Origin: GCA-2746365 sp963711255
GTDB taxonomy: Bacteria; Pseudomonadota; Gammaproteobacteria; SZUA-229
DNA length: 64,000 nt
Assembly (NCBI GenBank): GCA_963711255.1
Contig: CAVQDO010000023.1
Coordinates: 186,001 to 250,000, forward strand
Reading direction: 5' to 3'
Of this stretch, positions 1 through 8,659 are shown piece by piece. Each line of letters opens with the position of its first letter. Position 1 is the first letter of the stretch. The position numbers were made by a program, and so were the translations under genes. The notes beneath the pieces were generated by a model. It did not search any database and had not been told where the DNA came from. It was given only the letters and a program-made list of their open reading frames with translations.

Positions 1-21
1 ATAGAAGGCATAGAGCTTTAG
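1..21 (+). CDS. 3' end of the gene upstream of trpA, probably trpB (partial)
   Basis: Six sense codons ending in a TAG stop lie at the left edge, just before the trpA ribosome binding site. Only the C-terminal residues IEGIEL are visible, so the identity rests on position: trpB normally precedes trpA directly in proteobacteria. The GTGGAG at 21-26, which overlaps the end of this frame, would serve trpA. Nothing in the residues themselves identifies the protein. Confidence 0.4.
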   Translation: MEGIEL

Positions 22-31
22 TGGAGTAAAT

Positions 32-853
32 GTGAGTCGATTAGCACAACGGTTTGCTGAGTTAAAAGCTCAGTCAAAAAAAGCCTTAATTCCCTACGTG
101 ATGGCGTCAGATCCATCACCGGAAATTACCCTGCCATTAATGCACGCCATGGTTGAAGCCGGCGCTGATGTGATCGAGCTGGGCGTGCCTTTCTCGGATC
201 CAATGGCTGATGGTCCGGTGATACAGGCAGCAGCGGAACGCTCGTTGGTGCACCATACCAGTTTGCATGATGTGTTTTCACTGGTAGAAGCATTTCGTCA
301 ATCGGATGATAAAACACCGATTATTGTTATGGGGTATCTGAACCCGATTGAAGTGATGGGCTATGAAAGTTTCGCTGAGCAGGCTGCTGCGGCTGGTATT
401 GATGGTGTGATTACGGTTGATATGCCACCGGTTGAAGCGGGCAATTATGTGCCGGCACTCAAATCACAGGGTCTTGATCCGGTATTTTTACTGGCGCCAA
501 CCAGTACCACCGAACGTATTAAAACACTGGCGAAAGTTGCCAGCGGCTTTGTTTATTATGTATCACTGAAGGGTGTTACCGGTGCTGCGACTCTGGATAT
601 TGCCAGTGTTGAGAAGAAAGTCGCTGAAATTCGCCAGTTAATTGATCTGCCAATCGGGGTTGGTTTTGGTATCAGTGATGCCCAATCGGCGGCAAAAGTT
701 GCGCAAACAGCGGATGCTGTTGTTGTCGGTAGTGTTATTGTGAAAAAAATGACCCTGAATGACGGGAAAACCGAGCAAGATAGGGCTATAATTATCAAGG
801 AAATCAGTGATATACTATGCACTATGCGCAGCGCCATAGATGCAAATCAGTGA
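32..853 (+). CDS. trpA: Tryptophan synthase alpha chain
   Basis: This cytoplasmic enzyme cleaves indole-3-glycerol phosphate to indole and glyceraldehyde 3-phosphate and passes indole to the beta subunit in the last step of tryptophan synthesis. The 273-residue length fits the family's TIM barrel. The segment ELGVPFSDPMADGP carries the catalytic Glu and Asp (around residues 50-60), and GVGFGIS and VVVGS form the phosphate-binding end of the barrel. The start is a GTG preceded by GTGGAG at 21-26. It is probably co-transcribed with an upstream trpB, and accD follows about 100 bases later, a common gammaproteobacterial order. Confidence 0.96.
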   Translation: MSRLAQRFAELKAQSKKALIPYVMASDPSPEITLPLMHAMVEAGADVIELGVPFSDPMADGPVIQAAAERSLVHHTSLHDVFSLVEAFRQSDDKTPIIVMGYLNPIEVMGYESFAEQAAAAGIDGVITVDMPPVEAGNYVPALKSQGLDPVFLLAPTSTTERIKTLAKVASGFVYYVSLKGVTGAATLDIASVEKKVAEIRQLIDLPIGVGFGISDAQSAAKVAQTADAVVVGSVIVKKMTLNDGKTEQDRAIIIKEISDILCTMRSAIDANQ

Positions 854-954
854 TGCTAACGTATAAAAGCTGCGTAACTATTAATTATACAAAGATTTAT
901 TCAGAGATTTATTCAGAAAATTTTTGTATACAGAACTTTTGCAGGTATCGATAA

Positions 955-1830
955 ATGGCTTTGAGCTGGTTTGAAAAATTAATGCCCACAAGCATTAGAA
1001 CCGATAGCAGCACTAAACGCGGTGTGCCTGAAGGTTTGTGGACAAAATGTACTTCCTGTAATGCCGTGTTATACCGGGCGGAACTGGAACGTAACCTGGA
1101 TGTCTGTCCGAAGTGTAATCACCATATGCGGGTGTACGGTCGCAAGCGCCTGGAAATGTTTCTTGATGATTCACCGATGGAAGAAATAGGCGCTAACCTG
1201 GCTCCGTTTGACAAGTATAAATTTAAAGACAGTAAAAAATACAAAGACCGCTTGCTGCAGGCGCAAAAAAACACCGGCGAAAAAGATGCGCTGATAGTGT
1301 TAAAAGGCAAGGTAAAAGGCGTGCCTGTTGTAGCTGCTGCATTTGATTTCCGTTTTATGGGCGGTTCAATGGGTTCAGTTGTGGGTGAGCGTTTCCTTAG
1401 AGCTGCTACCGTCGCCCTGGAAGAAAAAATCCCATTTATCTGCTTTTCTGCTTCCGGCGGTGCCCGTATGCAGGAAGCATTATTTTCATTAATGCAAATG
1501 GCCAAGACCAGTGCGGTACTGGCGAAGCTGGCGAAAAATAAAATTCCTTATATCTCTGTATTAACCGATCCCACGATGGGCGGTGTATCTGCCAGCTTTG
1601 CCATGCTGGGTGATGTTCATATTGCAGAGCCTAAAGCACTCATTGGCTTTGCCGGGCCCCGTGTTATAGAACAGACTGTGCGTGAAAAGTTACCTGAAGG
1701 TTTCCAGCGCAGTGAGTTTTTGCTGGAACATGGTGCTATCGATATGGTTGTTGATCGCCGCGACCTGCGAGACCGTATCGCCAGCCTGGTGTTAATGCTA
1801 TCCAATAAACCGGCCACGCAAACTCTTTAG
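955..1830 (+). CDS. accD: Acetyl-CoA carboxylase carboxyltransferase, beta subunit
   Basis: This subunit, with AccA, forms the cytoplasmic carboxyltransferase that moves CO2 from carboxybiotin to acetyl-CoA, giving malonyl-CoA for fatty acid synthesis. The N-terminus shows a four-cysteine zinc ribbon, CTSC followed by CPKC (residues about 27-49), typical of bacterial AccD. The crotonase-fold core follows, with the glycine-rich FMGGSMGSVVGE and SASGGARMQE segments. At 291 residues it is of normal length. It lies between trpA and folC, as in many gammaproteobacteria, and probably shares transcription with folC, 86 bases downstream. Confidence 0.97.
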   Translation: MALSWFEKLMPTSIRTDSSTKRGVPEGLWTKCTSCNAVLYRAELERNLDVCPKCNHHMRVYGRKRLEMFLDDSPMEEIGANLAPFDKYKFKDSKKYKDRLLQAQKNTGEKDALIVLKGKVKGVPVVAAAFDFRFMGGSMGSVVGERFLRAATVALEEKIPFICFSASGGARMQEALFSLMQMAKTSAVLAKLAKNKIPYISVLTDPTMGGVSASFAMLGDVHIAEPKALIGFAGPRVIEQTVREKLPEGFQRSEFLLEHGAIDMVVDRRDLRDRIASLVLMLSNKPATQTL

Positions 1831-1916
1831 TCACAATAGCGCTGTTTCCCGGTTAGTGCTGCTGCGACTGCTTCGCCAGCAGTTCTGGCTTATTGCGCTA
1901 ATGCTAAGTCTTACTA

Positions 1917-3398
1917 ATGCGATTCGATAACCTTAATGACTGGCTTACCTGGCAGGAAAGTCTAAATCCTGTAGCAATAGATTTAGGTCTGGACAGGGTA
2001 GCTGAAGTGCTTTCTCAGGCAGGGCTGTCAAGCTCATTCAACTGTCCGCTAATTACCGTTGCAGGAACTAATGGTAAAGGTTCGGTGGTTGCTATGCTGG
2101 AGGCGATTGCACTTGAAGCCGGTTTAAAAGTCTGCAGTTATACTTCTCCGCATCTGTTTCATTACAACGAACGCATTAAAATTAATGGCCAGCCAGTTGC
2201 TGATAAGTTGCTGTGTGAAGCCTTTGAGCGCATTGATCAGGCGCGTAAACTACCGAATAAAACCAGCGCATTGACTTATTTTGAATTTGGTACGCTGGCA
2301 GCAATTGATATTTTTTCCAGGCAGCAGGCTGACCTGGTTATTCTTGAAGTTGGCCTTGGTGGTCGCCTTGATGCGGTTAATATTATGGATGCCGATGTCA
2401 GTGTCATTACATCACTGGCTATCGACCATATCGACTGGCTGGGCGATAACCGCGAGTCGATCGGTTTTGAAAAAGCCGGCATATTTCGCAGTGGAAAAAC
2501 GGCAGTCTGCGGTGAACCGGATGTACCTGCCAGCGTGCTGGAACATGCAAATAAAATTCAATGCCCGTTACTGTGTGTGGGCCGTGATTTTAGCGTTAAG
2601 CGTAATTCGTCAGATTTACTGTGGAGCCTGAAAAGCCCGTACGCAGATTTATCCGCGTTGGCAGCACCTTGTCTGCAGGGCGATTTCCAGTATTTAAATG
2701 CGGCTACTGCTATTGTGGCTTTGCAGGCCCTGGCGAACGATGAAGTGAAGGCTAAATTGTTGCTGCAGGGAGCGCTATCCAGTGAGCGTCTGTCAGCCGC
2801 ACTGCAGCAGATTAAGCTGACCGGACGTTTTCAGCAGCTTAACCTGATGCCAGCAGTTTATGTTGATGTCGCGCATAATCCACAGGCGGCACAGGCGCTG
2901 GCAGCACAGCTAGAGGACAGTGCCCGGGAAAATAGTAAAACATGGGCAATCCTGGCGATGCTGGCGGATAAGGATACGATGGGGGTGTTGCTAGCGGTGT
3001 CTGCACATATCGATTACTGGTGTTTTGCCGGGCTGGAGAATGTGAGCCGTGGTCTGACTCTGGAAAAGTTACTGGAGAAGTTGCCGCAGGCTTTTTTTCA
3101 TAGCGATTTGAATACAGCAACAAATCCGCAAAAACGGTGTAAAATAACGCAGCAAAACGCTGCTGGTACTAACATAATGCAGGCGCGGACAGTAGCCGAA
3201 GCCTGTCGACTGGTTATGCATAGAGCTGATAAAAATGACCGTGTTATTATTTTTGGTTCGTTCTACACGGTAGCACAGGCGATGAACTATTTTGCTGGCC
3301 TGGATTCTGATGAACGTACTGATAGTTGCACCAAAACAAGTCCTGAAACAGGCCCTGAAACAGGCCCTGGTTCGGCCAATAGCGAGCAAGTTAAATAA
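1917..3398 (+). CDS. folC: Bifunctional folylpolyglutamate / dihydrofolate synthase
   Basis: This Mur-ligase-family enzyme adds L-alanine-type peptide-bonded glutamate to dihydropteroate and folates using ATP in the cytoplasm. The P-loop TVAGTNGKGS is at about residues 46-55, followed by the family segments SPHLFHYNERI and EVGLGGRLDAVN. At 493 residues it is longer than the usual 420-430. There is an insertion-like NTATNPQKRCK segment near residue 400 and a low-complexity tail containing the repeat SPETGPETGPG. That tail comes from a short DNA repeat at about 3341-3372. The ATG start was chosen because the conserved N-terminal motif begins at once. Confidence 0.95.
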   Translation: MRFDNLNDWLTWQESLNPVAIDLGLDRVAEVLSQAGLSSSFNCPLITVAGTNGKGSVVAMLEAIALEAGLKVCSYTSPHLFHYNERIKINGQPVADKLLCEAFERIDQARKLPNKTSALTYFEFGTLAAIDIFSRQQADLVILEVGLGGRLDAVNIMDADVSVITSLAIDHIDWLGDNRESIGFEKAGIFRSGKTAVCGEPDVPASVLEHANKIQCPLLCVGRDFSVKRNSSDLLWSLKSPYADLSALAAPCLQGDFQYLNAATAIVALQALANDEVKAKLLLQGALSSERLSAALQQIKLTGRFQQLNLMPAVYVDVAHNPQAAQALAAQLEDSARENSKTWAILAMLADKDTMGVLLAVSAHIDYWCFAGLENVSRGLTLEKLLEKLPQAFFHSDLNTATNPQKRCKITQQNAAGTNIMQARTVAEACRLVMHRADKNDRVIIFGSFYTVAQAMNYFAGLDSDERTDSCTKTSPETGPETGPGSANSEQVK

Positions 3399-3422
3399 TG
3401 ATGTTGTGGAGTCTATAAGTTA

Positions 3423-3926
3423 ATGGAAGCGCACTTACAGCAGCGTATCGTTGGTGCTATTGTACTGGTGACATTGGGCGTTATTTTTATTCCGGCATTA
3501 CTCGATGGTTCCGGTTACAGGTCCAGGCAGGTTCAGGATATTGAAATTAAAGATAAACCTGAATTTCCGCCATTATCACAGCAAAAGCTAAAACCGATTA
3601 CTACTCCGCTGGAAACCATAAAAAACACGCAAAAAAAGGCGAGAGCGTCGGATACCCGGCAGCTTTCAAAAAAACCGATCAGGTCTTTTGCGCTGCAAGT
3701 TGGTACTTTTAGCAGCAATGAAAATGCAATCACAATGCGCGATGAAATGATAGCAGCCGGGTATAACGCGTATGTTCATAAATCTGAAGCGACATCAAAA
3801 GCCAAAGCTAAAACCAGTTACAAAGTGAGAATAGGCCCTGAGCTGGATCGCAGTGTACTTGACAGGCTAAAAGTCAAACTCAAAAAATCACATAAAATTG
3901 ACGCTTATGTGGTCAACCACCAGTGA
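3423..3926 (+). CDS. SPOR-domain protein, DedD-like
   Basis: This is a single-pass inner-membrane protein expected to bind denuded septal peptidoglycan. One N-terminal membrane helix (about residues 9-26, AIVLVTLGVIFIPALL) follows a short cytoplasmic tail. A basic, Pro/Lys-rich linker leads to a C-terminal SPOR domain (about residues 88-165), recognisable from FALQVGTFSSNENA and YKVRIGP. The position between folC and cvpA-purF is that of dedD in Escherichia coli. The start follows GTGGAG at 3406-3411. At 167 residues it is a little shorter than E. coli DedD, mostly through a shorter linker. Confidence 0.85.
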   Translation: MEAHLQQRIVGAIVLVTLGVIFIPALLDGSGYRSRQVQDIEIKDKPEFPPLSQQKLKPITTPLETIKNTQKKARASDTRQLSKKPIRSFALQVGTFSSNENAITMRDEMIAAGYNAYVHKSEATSKAKAKTSYKVRIGPELDRSVLDRLKVKLKKSHKIDAYVVNHQ

Positions 3927-3969
3927 TTATGGTGCGAAACTATTTAATGCTTAAGGCATTTCATAGCAT

Positions 3970-3997
3970 TTTCACATGCCAGACAAAAGCGTATAAT
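3970..3997 (+). promoter_or_regulatory. Sigma-70 promoter for cvpA-purF
   Basis: A perfect TATAAT at 3992-3997 is preceded by TTTCAC at 3970-3975 with a 16-base spacer, 30 bases before the cvpA ATG. This suggests that cvpA and purF have their own promoter separate from the accD-folC-dedD run. No PurR operator was recognised. Confidence 0.6.
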
Positions 3998-4026
3998 GCC
4001 CCTTTAGAAAATCACATGAGATATTC

Positions 4027-4521
4027 ATGACAGTCATTGACGTAGTCGTAATTGTTGTTATTTTCCTGTCTGCTTTATTTAGTTTAATCAGGGGATTTGT
4101 AAAAGAAGCCATATCTTTAGCGTCCTGGATTATTGCTATCTGGCTGGCGGCGACATTTGCTCCCCAATTAGCGGCTGCACTACCCAGTAGTATAGAATCG
4201 GAAGCCGTGCGTCAGGCAATTGGCTTTGGTGTCTTATTTGTACTCAGCCTGATGGTGGGCGCGGTAGTGAACATGCTGGTATCACAGGTCGTGAAAAAAA
4301 CCGGGTTGTCCGGTGCAGATCGGGTATTCGGTATTGTCTTCGGTGTCTTGCGTGGCGGTCTGATTATCATCGTTTTTGTTGTCATCGGTGGCATGACGCC
4401 TTTGCCCGATTCGGAATGGTGGCAGTCATCAACATTATTACAATGGTTTGAAAGCGCGGCTATTGTTATTCAGGACTATATCCCCCAGGACCTGAATCTT
4501 TCTTATCAACCAGCACAGTAA
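4027..4521 (+). CDS. cvpA: CvpA family membrane protein
   Basis: CvpA is an inner-membrane protein named from colicin V production in E. coli; its biochemical role is unresolved. The sequence begins with TVIDVVVIVVIFLSALFSLI and has four hydrophobic segments (about residues 4-22, 27-47, 63-84 and 102-123). The conserved RGFVKEAISLASW stretch after the first helix is typical of the family. At 164 residues the length is normal. It lies 15 bases before purF, a pairing conserved in gammaproteobacteria, and shares the promoter at 3970-3997. Confidence 0.93.
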   Translation: MTVIDVVVIVVIFLSALFSLIRGFVKEAISLASWIIAIWLAATFAPQLAAALPSSIESEAVRQAIGFGVLFVLSLMVGAVVNMLVSQVVKKTGLSGADRVFGIVFGVLRGGLIIIVFVVIGGMTPLPDSEWWQSSTLLQWFESAAIVIQDYIPQDLNLSYQPAQ

Positions 4522-4536
4522 AAAGAGAAACCTTCT

Positions 4537-6030
4537 ATGTGTGGTATTGCCGGTATTGTTGCGAAAAGCGCAGTAAATTTAGATTTATATGAATCCCTGT
4601 CTGTTATGCAGCACCGTGGCCAGGATGCGGCAGGAATAATGACCTGTGAGAATGGCCGATTTTATATGCGTAAAGGTAATGGACTGGTACGCGATGTATT
4701 CTATAAAAAACATATGGAGCGCTTACCGGGAAAAATGGGTATCGCCCATGCCCGCTACCCGACGGCAGGTACCTCTTCATCAGCCGAAGCACAGCCTCTA
4801 TATGTGAATTCGCCCTATGGTATTGCACTGGCCCACAATGGAAACCTGACCAATGCTGAAGAGCTTAAGGAAGAACTTTTTCAGTCTGACCTGCGTCACC
4901 TGAATACTGACTCCGACACAGAAGCCCTGCTTAATATTCTTGCTCACGAATTACAGTTATGTGCGAAACCCGTCTTCGATCACGAAGATATATTTACTGC
5001 TGTGTCTGCGATTCATCGTCGCTGCCGTGGTGGATATGCTGTGGTTGCCATGGTTGTTGGTAAAGGTGTTCTTGCCGTCAGAGACCCTAACGGTATTCGT
5101 CCTTTAGTCTACGGTACACGGGAAACGAAGCATGGCCTTGATTACATGGTAGCCTCGGAAAGCGTGGCATTGCAGGCGCAGGGGTTTGAGCTGGTACGTG
5201 ATGTTGAGCCCGGTGAGGCGCTGTTTATTAGTGAGAGCGGTGAACTGTACACCAAGCAATGTGCGGAAAATCCACGACTGTCGCCCTGTATTTTTGAATA
5301 TGTCTATTTTGCACGGCCCGATTCTATTATGGACGGCGTTTCGGTCTACAAGTCACGCCTGCGTATGGGTAAAACACTGGTGCAAAAAATCTTACGTGAA
5401 AAACCGGATCATGACATCGATGTGGTCATTCCTATTCCCGATACCAGCCGAAGCACAGCGCTTGAGGTTGCCTACCATTTGAATGTGAAATACCGAGAAG
5501 GCTTTATTAAAAACCGCTACATTGGCCGTACATTTATTATGCCAGGGCAAACAGAACGTAAAAAATCAGTACGCCAGAAATTAAACCCGATAGAACTGGA
5601 ATTTGCCGGTAAAAATGTATTGCTGGTGGACGACTCGATTGTGCGCGGTACTACATCAAAGCAAATTGTACAGATGGCCAGAGAAGCCGGCGCGAAAAAG
5701 GTTTATATGGCATCGGCAGCTCCACCGGTTCGTTACCCTAATGTTTATGGTATCGATATGGCCTCTCACTCAGAATTTGTTGCACACAACAGAACTGTTG
5801 AAGAAATTACCGCGGTTATCGGTGCGGACTGGCTGGTATACCAGGATCTTGAAGATCTGATGGCTGCGGTCAGCAAGGGTAATAAAAACATTAAAGAGTT
5901 TGATAGTTCCTGTTTTAATGGTAACTATGTAACCAATGATATTGATGAGGCCTATTTTGAAAGGCTGTCAAATCAACGTAATGATTTCGCTAAAAAGGAA
6001 AAAAAACGCATCAAGGCCAGCAAGTTATAA
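4537..6030 (+). CDS. purF: Amidophosphoribosyltransferase
   Basis: PurF makes 5-phosphoribosylamine from PRPP and glutamine, the committed step of purine synthesis in the cytoplasm. The protein begins MCGIAGIVAKS, so the catalytic N-terminal Cys of the class II glutamine amidotransferase is exposed once Met is removed. The HGNLTN segment belongs to the same domain. The C-terminal phosphoribosyltransferase domain has the PRPP loop NVLLVDDSIVRGTTS at about residues 364-378. The length of 497 residues matches E. coli PurF (505). It is second in the cvpA-purF unit. Confidence 0.97.
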   Translation: MCGIAGIVAKSAVNLDLYESLSVMQHRGQDAAGIMTCENGRFYMRKGNGLVRDVFYKKHMERLPGKMGIAHARYPTAGTSSSAEAQPLYVNSPYGIALAHNGNLTNAEELKEELFQSDLRHLNTDSDTEALLNILAHELQLCAKPVFDHEDIFTAVSAIHRRCRGGYAVVAMVVGKGVLAVRDPNGIRPLVYGTRETKHGLDYMVASESVALQAQGFELVRDVEPGEALFISESGELYTKQCAENPRLSPCIFEYVYFARPDSIMDGVSVYKSRLRMGKTLVQKILREKPDHDIDVVIPIPDTSRSTALEVAYHLNVKYREGFIKNRYIGRTFIMPGQTERKKSVRQKLNPIELEFAGKNVLLVDDSIVRGTTSKQIVQMAREAGAKKVYMASAAPPVRYPNVYGIDMASHSEFVAHNRTVEEITAVIGADWLVYQDLEDLMAAVSKGNKNIKEFDSSCFNGNYVTNDIDEAYFERLSNQRNDFAKKEKKRIKASKL

Positions 6031-6076
6031 CACCAGGTATAAGCCCAGGTATAACTAACAGGATAGCCGATGATGT

Positions 6077-6736
6077 TTACTCGGCTACGGTCAGACCCAT
6101 AAACTGAGCGAGCAGGCCAAGGCCAAACAATAACCAGATAATAGCGCCTGATATGATCAGGATATAATTCCACAGGCTGTATTTATAGTTTAAATACCCC
6201 AATATATCATTGTTAATTCGATTGACCGTTGCCTGCACTTTTAGCAATGGGTATGTGCTAAGAAAAAATAAAGCCAGCGATAGAATCATAATCGTACTGT
6301 TGTTAAAATTCATAACGCTGCTGGAAACACCCATTATTCGATCCAGGATATAACTCAATACTATTGTGGCGACAAAAAAAGTAGCCAGGGCATTTGCATT
6401 GAACTGGTGTTTTTTATCAAGCTGAGACGCCTGCTGGTCAATTCTTTTAAAAAGTGAATGGGTGAAGAATATGGAAAAAATTGCCCTCGGCAGGGGATAA
6501 ATCTTTTTATCCATTAAAGGCTGCTGCCGCTTCCAGTTCTGGTAAAACCAGTACACACCATAAAAACCAAAACTTAAAATATAAAGTGTAATAAGTTTAC
6601 CCTCAGAAACCGGGAAAAAAGCCGTGCTGTCATGCGAGCCGGGTTTTTGATTTTCAGGTGACTGAGCGCTAACGTGTTCGGCGTTTTCCGTATGGGGTTT
6701 GGTCTTTATTTCCTGATCGGTTTCAAACTGGCTCAT
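6077..6736 (-). CDS. Uncharacterised multi-pass membrane protein
   Basis: No function can be assigned. About 45 hydrophilic N-terminal residues rich in Glu, Lys, His and Pro are followed by a membrane part with about four to five hydrophobic segments (around residues 47-65, 85-93, 115-133, 145-163 and 190-212). The segment TLYILSFGFYGVYWFYQNW resembles the start of DUF4234-type proteins, so distant membership there is possible but unproven. It is transcribed alone, convergent with purF and divergent from the L,D-transpeptidase-like gene. Confidence 0.6.
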   Translation of the reverse strand: MSQFETDQEIKTKPHTENAEHVSAQSPENQKPGSHDSTAFFPVSEGKLITLYILSFGFYGVYWFYQNWKRQQPLMDKKIYPLPRAIFSIFFTHSLFKRIDQQASQLDKKHQFNANALATFFVATIVLSYILDRIMGVSSSVMNFNNSTIMILSLALFFLSTYPLLKVQATVNRINNDILGYLNYKYSLWNYILIISGAIIWLLFGLGLLAQFMGLTVAE

Positions 6737-6825
6737 TATTGATTTCCTTTTGTAACGAATCGGATAATCTCTGTTGGTGGAAGTCTAGCCCAGTTTTCTG
6801 TATTAAGAAACTTGTGTATTATCTA

Positions 6826-6853
6826 TTGATTATGATTTGATCTGTGTGATACT
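6826..6853 (+). promoter_or_regulatory. Candidate promoter for the L,D-transpeptidase-like gene
   Basis: TTGATT at 6826-6831 and GATACT at 6848-6853 are separated by 16 bases, 28 bases before the GTG start at 6881. The -10 box is only a partial match to TATAAT, so this is a moderate candidate. Confidence 0.4.
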
Positions 6854-6880
6854 AGCCTTTATCTTAATAACGGTGGCATT

Positions 6881-7363
6881 GTGAACTCGATAAAAATTAG
6901 TGTAAGCGAGCAAAAACTTGGCTTGTATGATGAGGCAGGCGAATTACTCAAGGAATACCCTGTGTCGACCTCGAAATATGGCACGGGTAATCAAAATGGA
7001 AGCGAGCAAACACCGCTTGGCCTGCATCGAATCAAAGATAAGCTGGGTGGGGCAATGCCGGTTAACGAAGTTTTTATCGGACGTGTGCCGCACGGTAACC
7101 TGGATGAATGCATAGGGCGTGGCATTGATTTGCCGGATGACGTTATTATGAGCCGTATACTATGGCTGGAAGGAATGGAGCCCGGACATAATCAGGGTGG
7201 CTATGTTGATACATATCAGCGATATATCTATATTCATGGAACCAATCATGAAGACAGTGTTGGCACACCAAGCTCAATTGGCTGTATACGAATGCGTAAC
7301 CAGGATGTGGTCGACCTGTTTAGACTGGTTGAAACTGGTAGCGAAGTCCTTATCGAGGAATGA
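6881..7363 (+). CDS. L,D-transpeptidase (YkuD) family protein without a signal peptide
   Basis: YkuD-fold enzymes make 3-3 peptidoglycan crosslinks or attach lipoproteins to peptidoglycan using a catalytic Cys. The motif is visible as IHGTNHED followed by SSIGCIRMRNQDV (about residues 118-142), with the active His, Ser-X-Gly-Cys and Arg in place. At 160 residues it is just the catalytic domain: the N-terminus reads MNSIKISVSEQKLGLYD, with no signal peptide or membrane helix. An upstream start adding one was not seen. The GTG start follows GGTGG at 6872-6876. Export by another route, or a cytoplasmic role, is open. Confidence 0.82.
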   Translation: MNSIKISVSEQKLGLYDEAGELLKEYPVSTSKYGTGNQNGSEQTPLGLHRIKDKLGGAMPVNEVFIGRVPHGNLDECIGRGIDLPDDVIMSRILWLEGMEPGHNQGGYVDTYQRYIYIHGTNHEDSVGTPSSIGCIRMRNQDVVDLFRLVETGSEVLIEE

Positions 7364-7402
7364 GCTGAAAACATAGCAGATGGATTAATAACGAGATTTA
7401 CC

Positions 7403-8587
7403 ATGAAGAAACAAAATAATTCTTATCAATTTGATACGCGTGCAATTCGTGATGGCCAGCAACGTACGCATGAAAACGAACACAGTGAGCCCATTTTTCT
7501 TACCTCAAGCTTTGTCTTTTCATCGGCGGCTGAGGCAGCGGCACGTTTTTCCGGTGAGCAGCCGGGTAATATCTACTCACGCTTTACTAATCCGACAGTG
7601 AGAACTTTTGAACAGCGGCTTGCTTCAATGGAAGGGGCAGAATGCTGTGTCGCAACGGCTTCAGGCATGTCTGCGATAACTGCAACAATAATTGGTTTAT
7701 TAAAAACCGGCGATCATATCGTTTCTTCGCGCAGCATCTTTGGTTCGACTACGGTGTTATTAAATAACTACATCGCCAAGCTTGGCATTGAAACCACTTT
7801 TGTAGAGTTGGGTGATCTGGCTGCCTGGGAAAAAGCGATCAAGCCGGAGACAAAACTGCTGTTTCTGGAAACACCGTCCAACCCGCTAACCGAGCTGGTG
7901 GATATTGCAGCCCTGTCCACGATTGCCCATAAACATGGCTGTTTGCTTGCTGTCGATAACTGTTTTTGCACGCCTGCGCTGCAACAACCGATTGCATTGG
8001 GTGCTGATATTGTTATTCATTCGGCTACCAAATATATTGATGGCCAGGGGCGCTGCGTTGGTGGTGCTGTGTGTGGTACCAACGATGTGGTTGGTGACGG
8101 TGTCTATGGTTTTTTGCGTTCAGCCGGTCCAACTATGAGTGCGTTTAATGCATGGGTGTTTTTGAAAGGTCTGGAAACATTGAGCCTGCGTATGAAGGCG
8201 CATTGTGCCGCGGCACTCGAACTCGCCCGCTGGTTAGAGCAGCAGACAGAAGTAAAAAGAGTTTATTATCCCGGCCTGGAAAGCCACCCTCAGCATGAAC
8301 TGGCGAAAACACAGCAATCCGGTTTTGGTGGTTTACTGTCGTTTGAATTGCATGGTGGCAAGGAAGAGGGATGGCGCCTGATTGATGCCACAGAGTTGCT
8401 ATCAATAACTGCAAACCTGGGTGATACCAAATCGACAATTACACATCCTGCGACGACAACACACGGCCGCTTAAGTAAAGAACAGCTTGCCGAAGCAGGT
8501 ATTTCGGATGGTCTGATCAGGATAGCTGTCGGGCTTGAAGACATTGAAGATATCAAGGCGGATATATTACGAGGCATGCGTAAGTAA
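7403..8587 (+). CDS. metZ: O-succinylhomoserine sulfhydrylase
   Basis: This PLP enzyme converts O-succinylhomoserine and sulfide directly to homocysteine in methionine synthesis. The Cys/Met-metabolism fold is clear: SRFTNPTVRTFEQRLASMEG near the N-terminus, the aspartate segment LAVDNCFCTP, and the PLP-lysine motif SATKYIDGQG (about residue 210). The 394-residue length fits MetZ. Related enzymes (MetB, MetY, methionine gamma-lyase) share this architecture; the choice of MetZ rests on overall resemblance to the proteobacterial form. It is probably transcribed from its own leader, 39 bases after the previous gene. Confidence 0.88.
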   Translation: MKKQNNSYQFDTRAIRDGQQRTHENEHSEPIFLTSSFVFSSAAEAAARFSGEQPGNIYSRFTNPTVRTFEQRLASMEGAECCVATASGMSAITATIIGLLKTGDHIVSSRSIFGSTTVLLNNYIAKLGIETTFVELGDLAAWEKAIKPETKLLFLETPSNPLTELVDIAALSTIAHKHGCLLAVDNCFCTPALQQPIALGADIVIHSATKYIDGQGRCVGGAVCGTNDVVGDGVYGFLRSAGPTMSAFNAWVFLKGLETLSLRMKAHCAAALELARWLEQQTEVKRVYYPGLESHPQHELAKTQQSGFGGLLSFELHGGKEEGWRLIDATELLSITANLGDTKSTITHPATTTHGRLSKEQLAEAGISDGLIRIAVGLEDIEDIKADILRGMRK

Positions 8588-8659
8588 GCAGATCGCTCGC
8601 TGGTTTGAATTTCAGAGAAAAACTGTGAATTATTGCGAGACAGATCTGTCACAGCGTCC

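Noticed and set aside
2839..3389. Minus-strand open frames opposite folC
   Set aside because: They are mirror frames of a clearly conserved gene, with proline- and serine-heavy composition.
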